Made by a program: the position numbers and the translations under genes
DNA from: Anaerolineae bacterium
GTDB taxonomy: Bacteria > Chloroflexota > Anaerolineae > J102
Length of the DNA stretch: 14,036 nt
NCBI GenBank assembly: GCA_027036755.1
Contig: JALWDV010000229.1
Coordinates: 1-14,036 of the forward strand
Direction: 5' to 3'
Part shown: one piece after another, positions 11,632 through 14,036 of the stretch
How the letters are laid out: each line of letters starts with the position of its first letter
How positions within the stretch are numbered: the stretch's first letter is position 1
The notes under the pieces: generated by a model
The model's database searches: none
What the model was told of the DNA's origin: nothing
Seen by the model: only the letters and a program-made list of their open reading frames with translations

Positions 11632-13875
11632 ATGTCTCTCAAAGAAGATGCCATCAGGTATCACACGCAGGGAAAACCTGGCAAAATCGAGGTGACCCCC
11701 ACCAAACCGCTTCACACCCAACGCGATCTTTCATTGGCCTATACGCCGGGCGTGGCCGTGCCCGTGTTGGAAATAGCGGAGGACCCCAGCAAAGCCTTCG
11801 ATTACACGGCCAAGGGCAATCTCGTGGCTGTGCTCTCCAACGGCACCGCCATTCTGGGCCTGGGCAATCGCGGCCCGCTGGCGGCCAAGCCGGTGATGGA
11901 AGGCAAGGGCGTGCTGTTCAAAGGCTTCGCTGATGTCGATGTGTTCGATATCGAGGTGGACACCCAGGACCCGGATGAGATCATTCGCGTGGGCCAGCTC
12001 ATCGCCCCGACCTTCGGCGGCATCAATCTGGAGGACATCAAGGCCCCAGAGTGCTTCTACATCGAGGAAACCCTGGAGAAGACCACCGACATCCCCATCT
12101 TCCATGACGATCAGCATGGGACGGCCATCATCTCGGGTGCGGGGCTTTTGAACGCGCTGGAGATCAACGGCAAGAATATCGAGGATATCAAGATCGTCAT
12201 CAACGGCGCGGGCGCGGCGGGCATCGCCTGCGGCGAGTTTTACATTGGCCTGGGTGCGAAACGCGAGAACATCATCATGTGCGATAGCCGCGGCGTCATC
12301 TACAAAGGCCGCGAGGCGGGCATGAACCCCTACAAGGCGCGCTTCGCCGTCGAGACGGACAAGCGCACCCTGGCCGACGCACTGGAAGGCGCAGACGTGT
12401 TCATGGGCGTCTCGGTGGCCAACGTGGTCACAAAAGAGATGGTCAAAAGCATGGCCAAGGACCCCATCATCTTCGCCATGGCCAATCCCGATCCGGAGAT
12501 CACCTGGGAGGATGCGCATGAGGCCCGCCCTGACGTCATCATGGGCACCGGCCGCAGCGATTACCCCAACCAGGTCAACAACGTGCTGGGCTTCCCCTTC
12601 ATCTTCCGCGGCGCGCTGGATGTGCGGGCCACCAACGTGAATATGGAAATGAAGGTGGCTGCGGCCAAGGCCCTGGCCGCGTTGGCCCACGAAGACGTCC
12701 CCGACAGCGTGCTCAAGGCTTATGGCCTGGATTATCTGCATTTTGGCAAAGATTATCTGATCCCCAAACCGCTGGATCCGCGGGTGCTGACCTGGGTGGC
12801 TCCCGCCGTGGCCAAGGCCGCCATGGATACGGGCGTCGCCCGCAAGCACATCGACATCGAGGCCTACCCCGACCAGTTGCGGGCCCGCCAGGGCCTGGGC
12901 ATGACGGTCATGCGCCACATCATCCGCCAGGCCAAGAATGATCCCAAGCGCGTGGTGCTGGCCCAGGGCGAACATCCCAAGATGATTCGCGCGGCCTACG
13001 CTCTGGTGCAGGAAGGAATTGCCGACCCCATCCTCATTGGCAAGGTTGATCTCATCCAGAAAGAGATCGAAAATCTGAAACTGGACTTCAAACCCACCAT
13101 TGTCGAACCGGGCAAGTGCGAGAAGTCCGAACTATATGCTCAGAGGCTGTTCGAACTGCGGCAGCGCAAGGGCGTGACCCTGGCAGCCGCCCGCCAGATG
13201 GTGTGCCGCCCCAACTATCTTGCTCCCATGATGGTGCAAATGGGCGACGCGGACGCGGCTGTGGGCGGTCTCACCGCCAGCTACGCCGATGTGTTGCGTC
13301 CCGCCTTGCAGGTGGTGGGCACTTCGGATGACGTCAACATCGTCAGCGGCGTTTATCTGATGATCGTGCGAGACAAAGTGTATTTCTTCTCCGACACCAC
13401 CGTCAATGTCGATCCCACCGCCGAAGAACTGGCCGACATCGCCATCGATGCAGCCAAGGTGGCCGAAACCTTCAACGTCAGGCCCCGCATCGCCATGATC
13501 TCCTTCTCCAACTTTGGCAGCGCCCGTTATCCCCAGAGCGAAAAGGTGCAAAAGGCCGTTCAAATCGTCAAAGAACGCCGCCCGGATCTGAGCATCGACG
13601 GCGAGATGGAGGCCGATGTTGCGGTCACCCCCGAGCTCATGGAGGAGAACTTCCCCTTTAGCGAAGTCAAGGATGCGAACGTGCTGGTCTTCCCCAATCT
13701 GGATGCAGCCAACGCCGCCTACAAGCTCATGGCCCAGTTAGGAGGAGCCGAAGCAGTCGGCCCCATCCTGGTGGGCATGGGCAAGCCCATCCACATCATC
13801 CCCACCGGCGCCGAGACCCGCGACATCGTCAACATCACGGCCCTGGCCGTGGTGGACGCGCAGCGTCAATCGTAG
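11632..13875 (+). CDS. maeB: NADP-dependent malic enzyme with C-terminal phosphotransacetylase-like domain
   Basis: This enzyme oxidatively decarboxylates malate to pyruvate with NAD(P)+ and a divalent metal, in the cytoplasm. It has 747 residues, close to E. coli MaeB. The N-terminal malic domain shows [16 protein letters not shown] (37-52), [20 protein letters not shown] (73-92) and [14 protein letters not shown]. Metal and catalytic segments are [14 protein letters not shown] (129-142) and [10 protein letters not shown] (156-165). The Rossmann motif is [13 protein letters not shown] (190-202), followed by [10 protein letters not shown]. After about residue 410 the protein continues as a phosphotransacetylase-like domain ([35 protein letters not shown], then to the end), which in MaeB is regulatory (acetyl-CoA responsive) rather than catalytic. 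AAAAGGAG at 11615-11622 is 9 bases before the ATG. It appears monocistronic here. Confidence 0.96.
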   Translation: MSLKEDAIRYHTQGKPGKIEVTPTKPLHTQRDLSLAYTPGVAVPVLEIAEDPSKAFDYTAKGNLVAVLSNGTAILGLGNRGPLAAKPVMEGKGVLFKGFADVDVFDIEVDTQDPDEIIRVGQLIAPTFGGINLEDIKAPECFYIEETLEKTTDIPIFHDDQHGTAIISGAGLLNALEINGKNIEDIKIVINGAGAAGIACGEFYIGLGAKRENIIMCDSRGVIYKGREAGMNPYKARFAVETDKRTLADALEGADVFMGVSVANVVTKEMVKSMAKDPIIFAMANPDPEITWEDAHEARPDVIMGTGRSDYPNQVNNVLGFPFIFRGALDVRATNVNMEMKVAAAKALAALAHEDVPDSVLKAYGLDYLHFGKDYLIPKPLDPRVLTWVAPAVAKAAMDTGVARKHIDIEAYPDQLRARQGLGMTVMRHIIRQAKNDPKRVVLAQGEHPKMIRAAYALVQEGIADPILIGKVDLIQKEIENLKLDFKPTIVEPGKCEKSELYAQRLFELRQRKGVTLAAARQMVCRPNYLAPMMVQMGDADAAVGGLTASYADVLRPALQVVGTSDDVNIVSGVYLMIVRDKVYFFSDTTVNVDPTAEELADIAIDAAKVAETFNVRPRIAMISFSNFGSARYPQSEKVQKAVQIVKERRPDLSIDGEMEADVAVTPELMEENFPFSEVKDANVLVFPNLDAANAAYKLMAQLGGAEAVGPILVGMGKPIHIIPTGAETRDIVNITALAVVDAQRQS

Positions 13876-14036
13876 TTTTTGCACCGCTATTTCTTCCCGT
13901 CCGTCGTCGGCAACACGCCCGGCGGTGGAAGCCATTGTAACTTGACTATGTCACATTACGTCATTCAGCAATTTCAAATTTAGAATCCGCAAGCGGAATG
14001 GAGTCGCTTTCCCCCCTTCCGGCCTCCTTTTTGCCC
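13876..14036. other. Intergenic region after maeB, no gene seen
   Basis: Nothing codes here. TCCGC-AA-GCGGA (13985-13996) is a small inverted repeat without a T-run directly after it, so I do not call it a terminator. The remainder is pyrimidine-rich towards the window edge. Confidence 0.4.

Noticed and set aside
11731..12975. Long minus-strand open frame of 414 codons opposite maeB
   Set aside because: It is antisense to a strongly conserved malic enzyme and has His/Gly/Asp-rich filler composition.
13985..13996. Inverted repeat TCCGC-AA-GCGGA as maeB terminator
   Set aside because: The stem is only 5 bp and no T-run follows on either strand, so it cannot be called an intrinsic terminator.

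Overview
The window looks like a piece of a GC-rich bacterial chromosome. The genes point to a menaquinone user that makes its own tyrosine and completes or salvages cobalamin. My best guess is a member of the Chloroflexota (Anaerolineae-like). This rests on the gene mix and on the many short tandem or palindromic 'simple text' repeats between genes, so it is inference; no rRNA or ribosomal protein is present to confirm it.

Layout. Bases 1-180 hold only repeats. On the minus strand, cobT (181-1233) lies behind a cobalamin riboswitch with a perfect intrinsic terminator and a promoter (1268-1493). Next come a repeat-rich gap with a complete 211-bp hairpin element flanked by an 8-bp duplication (1877-2087), tyrA (2090-2986), a second, partial hairpin element (3017-3102) and menG (3109-3822). 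Plus-strand genes 3994-4655 form a PIN toxin / ribbon-helix-helix antitoxin pair divergent from menG. A tight minus-strand run from 7805 down to 4903 reads mntA-hepT (nucleotidyltransferase/HEPN toxin-antitoxin), two tandem MTAP/PNP-family proteins and a class II aldolase, with gaps of 30 bases or less or with overlaps. Bases 7806-8497 hold a second complete hairpin element, a text palindrome and a related palindromic element. A plus-strand operon follows (8498-11484: LysE-type exporter, double GNAT, membrane PH-like protein, APH-fold kinase), with every junction overlapping. The window ends with maeB (11632-13875), a malic enzyme fused to a phosphotransacetylase-like domain.

How the genes fit together. 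CobT activates the lower ligand of cobalamin and appears controlled by cobalamin itself. TyrA and MenG supply tyrosine and menaquinone. The nucleoside phosphorylase homologues plus the FucA-like aldolase suggest salvage of methylthioadenosine or 5'-deoxyadenosine through a sugar-1-phosphate and aldol cleavage, but the isomerase is not in the window and one phosphorylase homologue has lost key residues. MaeB links malate and pyruvate.

Most notable observations: (1) a family of palindromic, MITE-like elements with GGCATGGTTCA termini, in which two copies differ by exactly one 14-nt unit on both arms; (2) three promoters whose -10 box ends exactly 6 nt before the ATG, predicting leaderless mRNAs; (3) a degenerate MTAP paralogue paired with an intact one; (4) an in-frame simple-repeat insertion inside the intact one; (5) a compact riboswitch-terminator leader on cobT.
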